From Pseudalkalibacillus sp051842935 (GTDB lineage Bacteria; Bacillota; Bacilli; Bacillales; Fictibacillaceae), in contig NZ_JBPXRR010000001.1 in the NCBI RefSeq assembly GCF_051842935.1, positions 372,001 to 436,000 on the forward strand: a stretch of DNA of 64,000 bases, read 5' to 3'. Every line of letters begins with the position of its first letter. The stretch's first letter is position 1. The notes under the pieces are model-generated. The model was not told where the DNA came from and ran no database searches. It saw nothing but the letters and a program-made list of their open reading frames with translations. This document shows positions 26,330 to 34,432 of this stretch, piece by piece. The translations under genes and the position numbers were made by a program.

Positions 26330-27505
26330 ATGTTTAAGCGTTTCGCAGCACTTGCTGCATCAGCTACCCTGCTCGTATCGGCAGCGGCACCAGCATCAGC
26401 AGCAAATTATGAAGTCAAGGAAGCTACTTTCAACAAATCCAGTGAGCAACTTGCTCCACAGGAACTCATCGTCCATTTTAAGGATTCGGTCCTAGCACCG
26501 AATGCAGAGCAGATTGTGTCCCAATTGGGTGGAGATGTTGTTGAAACGACAGAAGACTTTGTCGTTGTTAAAGTTGACGGACAAGTCAATGAGGCATTGA
26601 AAGCATTCGAAGCAAACAGCTTAGTCGAGTACGCTGAGCCGAATGCAACGTTCCATGCGAGCTATACGCCGAACGATCCGGCTTATCAATCCCAGCAATA
26701 CGCACCACAAAAGGTGAGTGCAAATAAAGCTTGGGACGTTACCCAAAGCTCTGCCAATGTAAAAATCGCCGTCATCGACACAGGCGTTGACTATAACCAC
26801 CCAGATCTAGCTGGAAAAGTCATCAAAGGTTACGACTTCGTTCAAGATGACAACGACCCGATGGATGAGCACGACCACGGGACACACGTTTCAGGAATCG
26901 CAGCAGCAAACACGAACAACGGAATCGGAATGGCAGGACTTGCACCGAAGGCTTCCATTTTAGCCGTACGTGTTCTTGATGCAGGCGGAAGTGGAACGTT
27001 GGATGATGTCGCACAAGGTATCCGTTACGCAGCTGACCAAGGTGCACAAGTCATCAACTTGAGCCTTGGCGGATTGCTCGGTACTCAGACGTTACGAGAA
27101 GCAGTTGACTACGCTTGGAATAAAGGATCTGTCGTTATTGCAGCAGCAGGTAACGAAAGCTCAGCGAAACCAAGTTACCCAGCTTACTACTCTAACGCAA
27201 TAGCAGTCGCAGCAACAGATAAAAATGACACAATCGCATACTTCTCGAACTATGGAACTTGGGTCGATATCGCAGCACCTGGTGTGAGCATCTACTCAAC
27301 AGTCGTCGGTGGAGGCTATGAGAAATTCTCCGGAACATCAATGGCAGCACCAGTCGTTGCAGGTGTAGCTGGATTGTTGGCAGCACAAGGGCGAAGCGCT
27401 TCTGATATTCGTACAGCACTTGAAGATACAGCCGACAATGTAACCGGAACAGGCGTCCTATTCCAAAACGGACGAGTAAACGCAGAAAAAGCAGTGAATC
27501 ATTAA
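26330..27505 (+). CDS. Subtilisin-family (S8) secreted serine protease
   Basis: 391 residues. A signal peptide ends near APASA; an I9 propeptide spans about 40-110. The mature S8 domain has catalytic Asp in VIDTGVDYNHPDL, His in HDHGTHVSGIAA and Ser in FSGTSMAAPVVAG, with the oxyanion Asn in AAAGNESS. The YTPNDPAYQSQQYAPQKV lead-in resembles thermitase. It is expected to be secreted, self-processed and to degrade extracellular protein. Strong ribosome site and terminator; monocistronic. Confidence 0.95.
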   Translation: MFKRFAALAASATLLVSAAAPASAANYEVKEATFNKSSEQLAPQELIVHFKDSVLAPNAEQIVSQLGGDVVETTEDFVVVKVDGQVNEALKAFEANSLVEYAEPNATFHASYTPNDPAYQSQQYAPQKVSANKAWDVTQSSANVKIAVIDTGVDYNHPDLAGKVIKGYDFVQDDNDPMDEHDHGTHVSGIAAANTNNGIGMAGLAPKASILAVRVLDAGGSGTLDDVAQGIRYAADQGAQVINLSLGGLLGTQTLREAVDYAWNKGSVVIAAAGNESSAKPSYPAYYSNAIAVAATDKNDTIAYFSNYGTWVDIAAPGVSIYSTVVGGGYEKFSGTSMAAPVVAGVAGLLAAQGRSASDIRTALEDTADNVTGTGVLFQNGRVNAEKAVNH

Positions 27506-27511
27506 TACGGG

Positions 27512-27542
27512 AAAACTCCCCTCGAATGAGGGGAGTTTTTTT
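27512..27542 (+). terminator. Intrinsic terminator of the subtilisin gene
   Basis: AAACTCCCCTC and GAGGGGAGTTT arms with a 4-base loop and seven Ts. Confidence 0.9.
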
Positions 27543-27626
27543 ATAATATGAAAAACGACCCTGTCCAAATATGTAAAAAACAGGTATGATGATATGTGAG
27601 AAAATTCACATGCCTTGGGGGTTCAA

Positions 27627-28520
27627 ATGTTTTTACGAAAGTTATTAGTCACTGTCATTACTTGTATTCTTGCATTCATCCTTATTTCAACTTATCTTGG
27701 CTTATTCATCACCTATTTTCGAGAAACAGGTTTAGAACATATTACAGACGGTTTTTCTGATTGGCTGACCCTTTATTTAATCTTTTTTGTACCTGTAATA
27801 TTCGCATATGGTCTCCCGGTATCCATTCTTTCTGAATTTCTGACGAAAAAAATGAGTGGATGGAAACGTATGGCCTTCGCATACCTCATACATATTGGTT
27901 TTGCTGCTGTTACTGCGCTCTTTTGGCCCGAATATGTATTTAGCGTAGCCACAATCATAATCGCAGCTATCTTTTTTATCATAGATGAGTTGGTTTACTC
28001 GCTTCAGAAAAAGAAGAAAGTTCAATGGAAACCAATCTTATTGGCTATGATTTTACCAGCTATTATTACTGGCTTTTACATTATTCCTGCTATTAATCAC
28101 GAGATCCAAACGGACCAAGAAGTGGCAAGGTTGGATAAGGAAGGGTTTCCAGAACCGGTTATCATAGTGGATGGTGAAGAATATACCGATGTAAAGCCGA
28201 TGGCCTGTTGGGATAATGATGACAAAGAGCGATGTGGAAGGGACGTCTATCCACTCACCTCTACAAATCTGTATGGGTCTGAAGGAGACATTGTGGTGGA
28301 GCCAGGTGATACTTTGAACTTCACTTTCGAGAACAGTCCCGAAGAACCCGAGATTCAAATATCGTACTGGAAAAACGATGAAATTCAGAAAACGATGATT
28401 ACAGATGGTCAGTGGGTAGTCCCGAACGAGCCAGGAATGTACGGTTACGGGATCAATGCCGATTGGACGGATATGAGCTTAGGATTTTCACTGAATATTG
28501 AAGTGAAAGAACAACAATAA
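27627..28520 (+). CDS. Polytopic membrane protein with extracytoplasmic C-terminal domain, unknown function
   Basis: 297 residues. Five hydrophobic spans occupy about residues 5-160; the remaining 135 residues are polar, acidic and probably outside the cell, with a two-Cys MACWDNDDKERCG segment that may form a disulphide. I do not recognise the family. The ATG at 27627 is chosen, 6 bases after GGGGG, over a TTG four codons upstream. Confidence 0.65.
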   Translation: MFLRKLLVTVITCILAFILISTYLGLFITYFRETGLEHITDGFSDWLTLYLIFFVPVIFAYGLPVSILSEFLTKKMSGWKRMAFAYLIHIGFAAVTALFWPEYVFSVATIIIAAIFFIIDELVYSLQKKKKVQWKPILLAMILPAIITGFYIIPAINHEIQTDQEVARLDKEGFPEPVIIVDGEEYTDVKPMACWDNDDKERCGRDVYPLTSTNLYGSEGDIVVEPGDTLNFTFENSPEEPEIQISYWKNDEIQKTMITDGQWVVPNEPGMYGYGINADWTDMSLGFSLNIEVKEQQ

Positions 28521-28523
28521 GGG

Positions 28524-28552
28524 AGAGGATGACCTCGTGTCATCCTCTTTTT
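28524..28552 (+). terminator. Intrinsic terminator
   Basis: AGAGGATGAC and GTCATCCTCT arms with a 5-base loop and a T-run. Confidence 0.85.
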
Positions 28553-28557
28553 TCAAT

Positions 28558-28668
28558 TTATAGATCAGTTTTCGCGTTTTCCCATAAAAATGAGAAATTA
28601 TAGATCAGTTTTCGGTTATTTCCCATAAAAAGGGTGTTATTTCCAATAAAAATTGAAATTTATAGCTC
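28558..28668. repeat. Degenerate about 20-bp intergenic repeat array (array C)
   Basis: Two motif types alternate: TTATAGATCAGTTTTCG and TTTCCCATAAAAA, each at about 20-21 bp steps, so a composite unit of about 41 bp is repeated with decay. It lies between convergent genes, outside the terminator. Confidence 0.65.
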
Positions 28669-28671
28669 AAA

Positions 28672-29043
28672 TCAAGGTGATGATCGCTGGAACTCTGTGC
28701 GGATGATATGTCCGGAGTAAAGGATGTCCAGTCCACGTTCGAGAGAGCCTAAATAAGTAACCGAAACGGACTCTTCTTCATTTGAAAAAACAATCCGGCC
28801 ATCAGGTCCAGGAAAGCTCATTTCCTGAGTTCCTTTACGTGGGCAGTTGTTGATCTTGGTGAGCAGTGTAGATACCTCTTCTTTCGTAAGCGCAACCTCT
28901 TCTCCATTCGTAGGAATCACCTTAGCTTGAGTAAACGCTTCTTTTATCAAATCTGATCGAAAAACGTGACAGCTTTTGTTCCAATAGATGCTAGCACCGA
29001 GTACGAAACCCACCAGCAATGTAAATACCACAAACTTCTTCAT
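28672..29043 (-). CDS. Small secreted or membrane-anchored protein, unknown
   Basis: 123 residues. An N-terminal hydrophobic segment (FVVFTLLVGFVLGASIYW) acts as signal or anchor; the rest is soluble with two Cys. No lipobox. No family recognised. AAGGAGGG ribosome site at good distance supports expression. Confidence 0.6.
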   Translation of the reverse strand: MKKFVVFTLLVGFVLGASIYWNKSCHVFRSDLIKEAFTQAKVIPTNGEEVALTKEEVSTLLTKINNCPRKGTQEMSFPGPDGRIVFSNEEESVSVTYLGSLERGLDILYSGHIIRTEFQRSSP

Positions 29044-29162
29044 GCAACCGCCCTCCTTTTCTTCCGCTAAAACGTATACGAATCATCGTAACGAATGTTT
29101 CAAAACGGAACCAACGAGCTCTTCAATCGTATGTATAGTAGTTGAGAAAAGGAGCGGTACAT

Positions 29163-30434
29163 ATGAAAAAGTGGATTGTATGGACAACAATAGCCTTGAT
29201 GGTGCTCGTATTCACAGGATGTAGTGACGAACAAGAGGCAGATCAACTCGTTGGAACTTGGAACGGCTCGATTGAAGTGCCCGGTCAGCCATTGAACATC
29301 ATCCTCAAGTTTAAAAATGAAGATCAACTCTCAGGAACAATCTCGATTCCCGTGCAAAACGTAGAGGATTTCGAGCTCACTCAAGTGACCATTAAAGAAG
29401 GCGATGTTTCGTTCAAGATGCCGTTTTCCGGACAGAACATCTACTTCAAGGGAACGTTGAAAAACGAGAAAATTACGGGTACGTTCACACAACAAGGGAA
29501 GTCGCTTCCGTTTGAAGTGGTGAAAGGCGAACCTGAAAACGCCCAAGAGCCTGAAGAGAAAGAAGAGTTTCTAACGATTGAGACAGAAACGGGTAAACTG
29601 TATGGTTCTTTGCTTACGCCTGAAACAAAAGAACCGTCCCCGATCGCGATTATCATCCCAGGGTCTGGACCGACGGATCGCAACGGTAATTCGCCTGCAC
29701 TTCCTGGTAAAAACAACAGCCTGAAGCTGTTGGCGGAAGGTTTGGCAGAGGAAGGTATTGCGAGTCTCCGATACGATAAGCGTGGTGCTGGGAAAAATGC
29801 GCAAGCGATCATGGACGAAAAGGATCTCCGTTTCGATCTTTTCATCAAAGATGCTGAAATGTGGATCGAGAAACTGAACAACGATGAGCGGTTCACGGAC
29901 ATCTACGTAATCGGCCACAGCCAGGGGTCGCTCGTTGGCATGGTGGCGGCTCAAAATTCGGAAGCAGATGCGTTTATTTCCATAGCGGGAGCGGGCCGTT
30001 CGATCGATGAAGTTTTAGCGGAACAGTTGCAGACCTTACCGGATGATCTCAAAAAAGAAAGTGAGCAGATCCTGGAATCGTTGAGAAAAGGGGAGACCGT
30101 CGCCGAGGTCGACCAACAGCTCATGAACATGTTCAAACCGAGCGTCCAACCGTTCCTTATTTCTTGGATGAAATACGAACCGACTAATGAAATTCAGAAA
30201 CTCGACATCCCTGCGCTCATCATCAATGGAACGCACGACATCCAAGTACCGAAGCAGGATGCGGAAGCTTTGGCAAAAGTGGATGAGGATGCGACCTTGC
30301 TTTTAGTCGATAAAATGAACCACGTGCTGAAGGAAGCGCCGGCGGATCGAGAGAAGAATATCGCGACATATTCAGATCCATCGTTACCGCTCGCAGATGG
30401 TTTGCTTTCGGGAATTCTGGAGTTTTTACAATAG
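29163..30434 (+). CDS. Lipoprotein alpha/beta hydrolase
   Basis: 423 residues. A signal sequence ends in the lipobox VFTGC. Residues about 25-110 form a beta-rich N-terminal domain (VGTWNGSIEVPGQPLNIILK), then a linker rich in Glu, then an alpha/beta hydrolase with nucleophile elbow GHSQGS, an acid in INGTHDIQVP and the catalytic His in KMNHVLKEA. Such two-domain esterases are anchored outside the membrane. The ATG at 29163 follows AAAGGAG. Confidence 0.8.
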   Translation: MKKWIVWTTIALMVLVFTGCSDEQEADQLVGTWNGSIEVPGQPLNIILKFKNEDQLSGTISIPVQNVEDFELTQVTIKEGDVSFKMPFSGQNIYFKGTLKNEKITGTFTQQGKSLPFEVVKGEPENAQEPEEKEEFLTIETETGKLYGSLLTPETKEPSPIAIIIPGSGPTDRNGNSPALPGKNNSLKLLAEGLAEEGIASLRYDKRGAGKNAQAIMDEKDLRFDLFIKDAEMWIEKLNNDERFTDIYVIGHSQGSLVGMVAAQNSEADAFISIAGAGRSIDEVLAEQLQTLPDDLKKESEQILESLRKGETVAEVDQQLMNMFKPSVQPFLISWMKYEPTNEIQKLDIPALIINGTHDIQVPKQDAEALAKVDEDATLLLVDKMNHVLKEAPADREKNIATYSDPSLPLADGLLSGILEFLQ

Positions 30435-30495
30435 GGAGGCTTTGACATTCCTTCACGGATGCCGCAGAATAGAAGGGATGAAGAGGTGAAACGTG

Positions 30496-30906
30496 ATGGC
30501 TGAGAAAGTATCAAATACGAAATGGTTTGGAATGGCGCTGCAAGCTTTGATCGTTCTTGCTGAAGAGGATACCCTGTGTCCGAGCGGCAAGATCGCGGAG
30601 AAGCTCGAGTCCCAATCCGCCTTTTTACGTAAAATATTGACGCACCTGGTGAAGGCCGACTTGATCCAGGCGAAGGAAGGTCGTGACGGTGGTTATTCCC
30701 TTGTGAAAAAGCCGGAGGAAATCACACTTGCAGAAGTGTACGAGGCGATGAAAGCAGAGAATTCGCAGAAAGGTTTCCTCGGTGTCGAAAGCAAGGAATG
30801 CTTTGCGCCGCCGACTAGGGAAGCGCTTTTTGAACTGAAGGACGAAATGGAAAGCTGGCTCGTCGAAGGCCTGAAACAGAAGACGATCGCGGATCTCATC
30901 CGTTAA
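30496..30906 (+). CDS. Rrf2-family transcriptional regulator
   Basis: 137 residues. Winged helix with MALQALIVLAEEDTLCPSGK and the recognition region SAFLRKILTHLVKADLIQAK, then a dimer helix. One Cys in the Fe-S/thiol loop (SKECFAPP) instead of the three of iron-sulphur members, so it may sense thiol or electrophile stress. The adjacent nitroreductase gene carries two dyads that are probably its operators. The ATG at 30496 follows GAGGTG. Confidence 0.85.
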   Translation: MAEKVSNTKWFGMALQALIVLAEEDTLCPSGKIAEKLESQSAFLRKILTHLVKADLIQAKEGRDGGYSLVKKPEEITLAEVYEAMKAENSQKGFLGVESKECFAPPTREALFELKDEMESWLVEGLKQKTIADLIR

Positions 30907-30936
30907 AAACGAAACTTAGAAGGTTTCGTTTTTTTC
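30907..30936 (+). terminator. Intrinsic terminator
   Basis: AAACGAAAC and GTTTCGTTT arms with a T-run, separating the regulator from the nitroreductase promoter. Confidence 0.85.
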
Positions 30937-30943
30937 TCCAGTT

Positions 30944-31001
30944 AACTGTTCTTGACAAAGTTACAGTTTAGCAGATATACTGTTCCTGAAATAATTACAG
31001 T
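30944..31001 (+). promoter_or_regulatory. Nitroreductase promoter with two AACTGT/ACAGTT dyads
   Basis: TTGACA (30952-30957), 18 bases, TATACT (30976-30981). Dyad 1 (AACTGT-N13-ACAGTT, 30944-30968) covers the -35; dyad 2 (ACTGT-N13-ACAGT, 30979-31001) starts in the -10 and runs over the start of transcription. The two share most of their sequence and are placed for tight repression, most likely by the Rrf2 protein next door. Confidence 0.65.
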
Positions 31002-31019
31002 TAAAGGGAGCCAACAAAC

Positions 31020-31727
31020 ATGTCGCAAAAAACGATGAGCAAAGAAGAATATTTAAATAAAGCGAAAGATCTTAATAAAGATGCAGGAGCACCGAAAGTT
31101 CTTGAGGATACAGACTTTTTCACAGTCGCCAAAGAACGTCGTTCCGTCCGTCAATACGACCCGACGGTAAAAATTTCTGAAGAAGAAATCCGTGAATTGT
31201 TGGAGGTGGCAAGTCAGGCACCGTCTTCATCCAACCTTCAGCCATGGAGATTCCTCGTCATCCAGGATCAGGCTGCGAAAGAAGAGTTGCTTCCGATCGC
31301 GAACAACCAACAACAGGTCGTGGAAGCATCCGCAGTCATCGCTGTCCTTGGAGATCGTGAAGGCTACAAAAACGCTGAACGCATTTTCGGAGAACTCGTC
31401 GAGATGGGCCGAATGGATGAAGAGCTGAAGAACACGTATGTGAACAGCATTACGCAAGGGTACGGAAGCTTTCCGGAAGAGCGTTTATTGAAGATCGCGA
31501 TGATCGACGGTGGGCTCGTTTCCATGCAATTGATGCTTGCGGCAAAAGCTAAGGGTTATGACACGGTGCCGATGGGCGGATTCGACCAGGAGAAGTTCGT
31601 CGAAGCATTCCGTGTTCCGGAGAATTTCGAGCCGGTCATGTTGATCGCACTCGGAAAAGGCGCGAAGGCTGGATTTGAGAAGAACCGCCTGCCGCTGGAC
31701 GAAGTTTTACAATGGAATAAGTACTAA
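31020..31727 (+). CDS. Nitroreductase-family oxidoreductase
   Basis: 235 residues. FMN-binding pattern: ERRSVRQYDP near residue 40, then APSSSNLQPWRFLVI, and GYDTVPMGGFD toward the C-terminus. The family reduces quinones, nitro compounds or other electrophiles using NAD(P)H. Its promoter carries the two dyads described above, so it is probably induced when the Rrf2 regulator is inactivated. Confidence 0.85.
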   Translation: MSQKTMSKEEYLNKAKDLNKDAGAPKVLEDTDFFTVAKERRSVRQYDPTVKISEEEIRELLEVASQAPSSSNLQPWRFLVIQDQAAKEELLPIANNQQQVVEASAVIAVLGDREGYKNAERIFGELVEMGRMDEELKNTYVNSITQGYGSFPEERLLKIAMIDGGLVSMQLMLAAKAKGYDTVPMGGFDQEKFVEAFRVPENFEPVMLIALGKGAKAGFEKNRLPLDEVLQWNKY

Positions 31728-31751
31728 GTGCACTGCTGCACTTCATTTCAG

Positions 31752-31779
31752 CTGGGGAGGCATACTCTCCAGTTTTTTT
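31752..31779 (+). terminator. Intrinsic terminator of the nitroreductase gene
   Basis: CTGGGGAG and CTCTCCAG arms, then seven Ts. Confidence 0.75.
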
Positions 31780-31832
31780 GTGTGTTATTTTCTGTAAAAG
31801 GGGAAAGAAGATGCTGAAGGGAGAAGATTTCT

Positions 31833-32042
31833 ATGATGATCTTTTTCGGTTTTTTGTTGTTAGGCGTCTTGTTGGTTCTGGAGCTGAAATATGGATTGAT
31901 TTCGTCCAGAAAGGTCCAAAAAGGTGGCTTGAAAGGCTTGATGGCACCTAATTCTGCGCTCATTAAGTGTCAATACTGCGATACGGAGTTTTTTAGAGGG
32001 AAAAACAGCCAGGAATGCCCGAATTGTTACCGGCCGATTTGA
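31833..32042 (+). CDS. Small membrane protein with C-terminal zinc ribbon
   Basis: 69 residues. One membrane span (FFGFLLLGVLLVLEL) is followed by a basic stretch and a Cys4 site, CQYCDTEFF and ECPNC, of zinc-ribbon type facing the cytoplasm. GGGAG ribosome site. Function unknown. Confidence 0.55.
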   Translation: MMIFFGFLLLGVLLVLELKYGLISSRKVQKGGLKGLMAPNSALIKCQYCDTEFFRGKNSQECPNCYRPI

Positions 32043-32056
32043 GTTTTGAGTCCTTG

Positions 32057-32180
32057 TTTTAGAAAAATCGCTCCTCGTTTTAGAAAAATAGCAGTTGGTT
32101 TTACAAAAATACTACCTCGATTTACAAAAATGAGGTGCAGTCTTGTAAAAACACTGCCTCGTTTTAGAAAACAGTACGAT
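32057..32180. repeat. Degenerate 21-bp intergenic repeat array (array D)
   Basis: Six units of 20-22 bp have the core TTTTAGAAAAAT or TTTTACAAAAAT followed by about 9 variable bases. The A-tracts recur every two helical turns. Between convergent genes. The core is the same as in array E at 47123-47226. Confidence 0.7.
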
Positions 32181-32201
32181 TTTCCTACATAAATACGGAA
32201 A

Positions 32202-32223
32202 GGCTGCCCCATTAAGGGCAGCC
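32202..32223 (-). terminator. Intrinsic terminator of the DUF2188 gene
   Basis: GGCTGCCC and GGGCAGCC arms with a 6-base loop; only three Ts follow on the minus strand. Confidence 0.6.
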
Positions 32224-32231
32224 CTCTTCAT

Positions 32232-32429
32232 TTAATACTTTCGCTCTTCTACGACTTCGCGATCCTGATCCAGGATGTACAGCTTGCTCGGCTTGTTTTC
32301 CTGCGCAATCTTTTCGGCGTACTCGATCGCATCGGTTTTCATTTCATAATGATCGACCGGGGCTGTGTCTTCGATTTTCACGTACCAGCCCTGGACGTCT
32401 CTATCTGGAACTACATGATACTTCTTCAT
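32232..32429 (-). CDS. DUF2188 protein
   Basis: 65 residues. KYHVVPDRDVQGWYVKIED at the start and the central TDAIEYAEKIAQ helix match DUF2188, small soluble proteins of unknown role. GGAGG ribosome site. Confidence 0.75.
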   Translation of the reverse strand: MKKYHVVPDRDVQGWYVKIEDTAPVDHYEMKTDAIEYAEKIAQENKPSKLYILDQDREVVEERKY

Positions 32430-32496
32430 TTGTACAACCTCCTCAATGCGTCGTTATACAACACTTCCCACGAGGAGGAGCCGTCAAACGTACAAT

Positions 32497-32619
32497 CTAA
32501 TCCTGCTTTTTTCCAATGTGCCGTTTTTCATATAATGAGCACCACCAGAGAAATCCGCAACCTGCAAAAAAGACCCCGAGACCTGCGAAAAAGATCCCCA
32601 ATCCAGCCAATCCACTCAT
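32497..32619 (-). CDS. Small Gly/Phe-rich membrane protein, 40 residues
   Basis: The peptide starts MSGLAGLGIFFAGLGVFF, forms one membrane span and ends in a basic tail (EKRHIGKKQD). A GGAGGTGG ribosome site is 6 bases before the chosen ATG; an ATG two codons upstream is also in frame. The hydrophobic GXGXF pattern resembles small Bacillaceae membrane proteins of unknown role. Confidence 0.6.
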   Translation of the reverse strand: MSGLAGLGIFFAGLGVFFAGCGFLWWCSLYEKRHIGKKQD

Positions 32620-32762
32620 CAACATCCACCTCCGTAAACAATCCGCTACCTCAATTATAAAGAAAGACCACCGCCCTCGATAGGAAAAAAGTAAAAATAA
32701 GGGTATCTTGAAGGGGGGTTAAGGTTAGAATGGTAACTAACCTAAACAAGGGAGGAAAGACA

Positions 32763-32939
32763 ATGGAAGCGAGTATGAGCCTTGAAGAAGTTGTCCAGCA
32801 GATTTCGAACTTAGCACAAAAGGAAGGGGAGGCACCGCGCAAAAAGCAGGTGAAGAAGTCCAACCCGGAGCTGATGAGAAACGCACTGTATTATTTTCCG
32901 AATTGGGATGCCGCCATCGAGAGCAGCCAGCAGACCTGA
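32763..32939 (+). CDS. Small hypothetical protein, 58 residues
   Basis: An amphipathic helix (MSLEEVVQQISNLAQKEG), a basic linker (RKKQVKK) and a C-terminal NALYYFPNWDAAI segment. No family recognised. Strong GGGAGGA ribosome site before the ATG at 32763, and a strong terminator follows. Confidence 0.6.
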   Translation: MEASMSLEEVVQQISNLAQKEGEAPRKKQVKKSNPELMRNALYYFPNWDAAIESSQQT

Positions 32940-32963
32940 ACCCATCCTCCATACGTCAAAAGA

Positions 32964-33003
32964 AAAACCGAGCATTCCCCTCTAAGAGGGAGTGCTCGGT
33001 TTT
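32964..33003. terminator. Bidirectional intrinsic terminator
   Basis: AAACCGAGCATTCCC pairs with GGGAGTGCTCGGTTT, between convergent genes. Confidence 0.85.
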
Positions 33004-33008
33004 GTTCG

Positions 33009-33530
33009 TTATTGCAATTTTTCCAGGTAAGCATCCAATTTCTTGAATTGGGAAGCGACACCTTGTTCCACGCCCATGTCGATGACTTGTTGAAGCGCTT
33101 CTTCCGTTGCAAATTGTGTACGGCTGACGAGCTTCGTCTTTCCTTCATGATCCTCGAAGTTGATTGTGATCAGCATCTCAGGCATCTCGAGCTTATTGCC
33201 TTCCTTGTCGGTAAAAGAATCCTTGTAAACGATCTTCTCTGGTGCGGAAATCTCTTGATACTCCGCCAATCCACACGATTCCATCCCGAAGAAGTCCCCC
33301 TGGTTCTTATCCACACAAGTCATGCAGTAGCGCCATTCGCCACCAGGCTTGAATTCAAACGCCATAACTTTCGTCTCCCAGCCTTCAGGGCCCCACCATT
33401 TTTCTAGATGGTCTTTTTCCGCATACGCCTTGAAAACCAATTCCTTCGGGGCATCGAAAACGCGTTCCATAATGAGATCTCGACCTTCTACACTCGTTGT
33501 AATGCTCTTTGTTACAGGATTGTTTGACAT
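33009..33530 (-). CDS. AHSA1/SRPBCC-domain protein
   Basis: 173 residues. START-like fold: MERVFDAPKELVFKAYAEKD, then KWWGPEGWETKV, are the usual AHSA1 opening. Its ligand is unknown. It lies 42 bp behind an ArsR-family regulator gene on the same strand, a common pairing in which the ArsR protein controls the AHSA1 gene. The ATG at 33530 is 7 bases after GGAGG. Confidence 0.85.
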   Translation of the reverse strand: MSNNPVTKSITTSVEGRDLIMERVFDAPKELVFKAYAEKDHLEKWWGPEGWETKVMAFEFKPGGEWRYCMTCVDKNQGDFFGMESCGLAEYQEISAPEKIVYKDSFTDKEGNKLEMPEMLITINFEDHEGKTKLVSRTQFATEEALQQVIDMGVEQGVASQFKKLDAYLEKLQ

Positions 33531-33572
33531 TTTCATTCCTCCATCATCTTTTTTAAAAAGAATGTAAAGCCA

Positions 33573-33908
33573 TCACTGCTCACTGCCATGATTCTCGTCA
33601 TTACGTTGTAGTTCTTTCAGATATGCATCCAAGCGATCGAACCGCGCATCCTGAATGTCACGATAAGATGCCAACCATCGATCCAACTGCTTGAATGGCT
33701 CTCCCCTTAATTGGTAAATCCGCTTGTTGCCCACTGGAAAGACTGCGACTAGACCCGCTTCACTCAAGACTTTCAGGTGTTTTGAGACCTGAGGCTGACG
33801 GAGATCAAGTTGCTCAGCGATTTCTCCTACGGTTAGATGCTGTTCACGCAAGAGTTCTATAATCTTTAATCGGTTGTGCTCAGCGAGAGCACTTAGTATC
33901 TTTTCCAT
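33573..33908 (-). CDS. ArsR-family transcriptional regulator
   Basis: 111 residues. Winged helix: ILSALAEHNRLKIIELL, then the recognition helix in LRQPQVSKHLKVLSEAGLV. No metal-binding Cys pair, so this is a non-metal ArsR of the AHSA1-linked type. The ATG at 33908 is chosen because upstream codons lie within the promoter. No clear ribosome site precedes it: the -10 box ends only 6 bases before the ATG, so the mRNA is probably leaderless or nearly so. Confidence 0.8.
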   Translation of the reverse strand: MEKILSALAEHNRLKIIELLREQHLTVGEIAEQLDLRQPQVSKHLKVLSEAGLVAVFPVGNKRIYQLRGEPFKQLDRWLASYRDIQDARFDRLDAYLKELQRNDENHGSEQ

Positions 33909-33914
33909 ACATCC

Positions 33915-33953
33915 AATATACTCTAAAGGGAATATTCCCGTCAAGGAATATTT
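33915..33953 (-). promoter_or_regulatory. ArsR/AHSA1 operon promoter with embedded operator
   Basis: On the minus strand TTGACG (33939-33944), 18 bases, TATATT (33915-33920). The perfect palindrome GGGAATATTCCC (33928-33939) fills the spacer and a second half copy, GGAATATTT, overlaps the upstream edge. Binding of the ArsR protein here would block RNA polymerase. Confidence 0.65.
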
Positions 33954-34094
33954 AAATTTTTCCACGTAAAAGTTTTCGACAAACTCAATCTGTAACAATG
34001 CCCAACCTATGTTCATATTTTGTTGAGGAGAGTTGTTGTAGGGTAATAGGTCTCTTCACATGGAATTTTAAATTGAACATATGGAGGTTAAGAC

Positions 34095-34391
34095 ATGACC
34101 GATTTTCACAAAGACATCAGGGACTTGAATGTTGGGGACTACAAGGCGAGCCAAATGGTGCCGAGTGAGCAGCATGGAGACTCTGATGATGAGCGGATCA
34201 TTGTTGGTGCGTGTGTAGGTTGCTTCGGTTGCTTTGGCTGTTTCCGATGTTTCGGCTGTGCTCGTTGCGGAGGATGTGGCGGATGCGCACGTTGCGGAGG
34301 CTGTGCTCGATGTGCCCGATGTGGTGGATGTGGCCGTTGCGGTGGCTGCGGTAGATGCGGCGGTTGCGCAGGTGGATCAGAAGAGGAATAA
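34095..34391 (+). CDS. Heterocycloanthracin/sonorensin-type TOMM precursor peptide
   Basis: 98 residues. The leader of about 38 residues (FHKDIRDLNVGDY, then acidic SDDE) is followed by 18 Cys at exact three-residue spacing, from Cys40 to Cys91, with Gly, Arg, Ala or Phe between. This is the layout of the heterocycloanthracin family, in which a YcaO complex turns Cys into thiazoles. The cognate maturation genes are probably 41261-46496; in Bacillus this precursor is often unlinked or distant from them. Short tail GGSEEE. TGGAGG ribosome site; own terminator. Confidence 0.85.
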   Translation: MTDFHKDIRDLNVGDYKASQMVPSEQHGDSDDERIIVGACVGCFGCFGCFRCFGCARCGGCGGCARCGGCARCARCGGCGRCGGCGRCGGCAGGSEEE

Positions 34392-34402
34392 TAGGTGGAA
34401 AA

Positions 34403-34431
34403 AAACGACCCGTACCAGTTACGGGTCGTTT
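34403..34431. terminator. Bidirectional intrinsic terminator
   Basis: AAACGACCCGT and ACGGGTCGTTT arms between the precursor gene and the converging hydrolase gene. Confidence 0.85.
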
Positions 34432-34432
34432 C

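Noticed and set aside
32057..32180. Possible CRISPR array (regular repeats with variable spacers)
   Set aside because: The variable parts are only 8-9 bases, repeats are degenerate and about 12 bases, and no cas gene is in the window.
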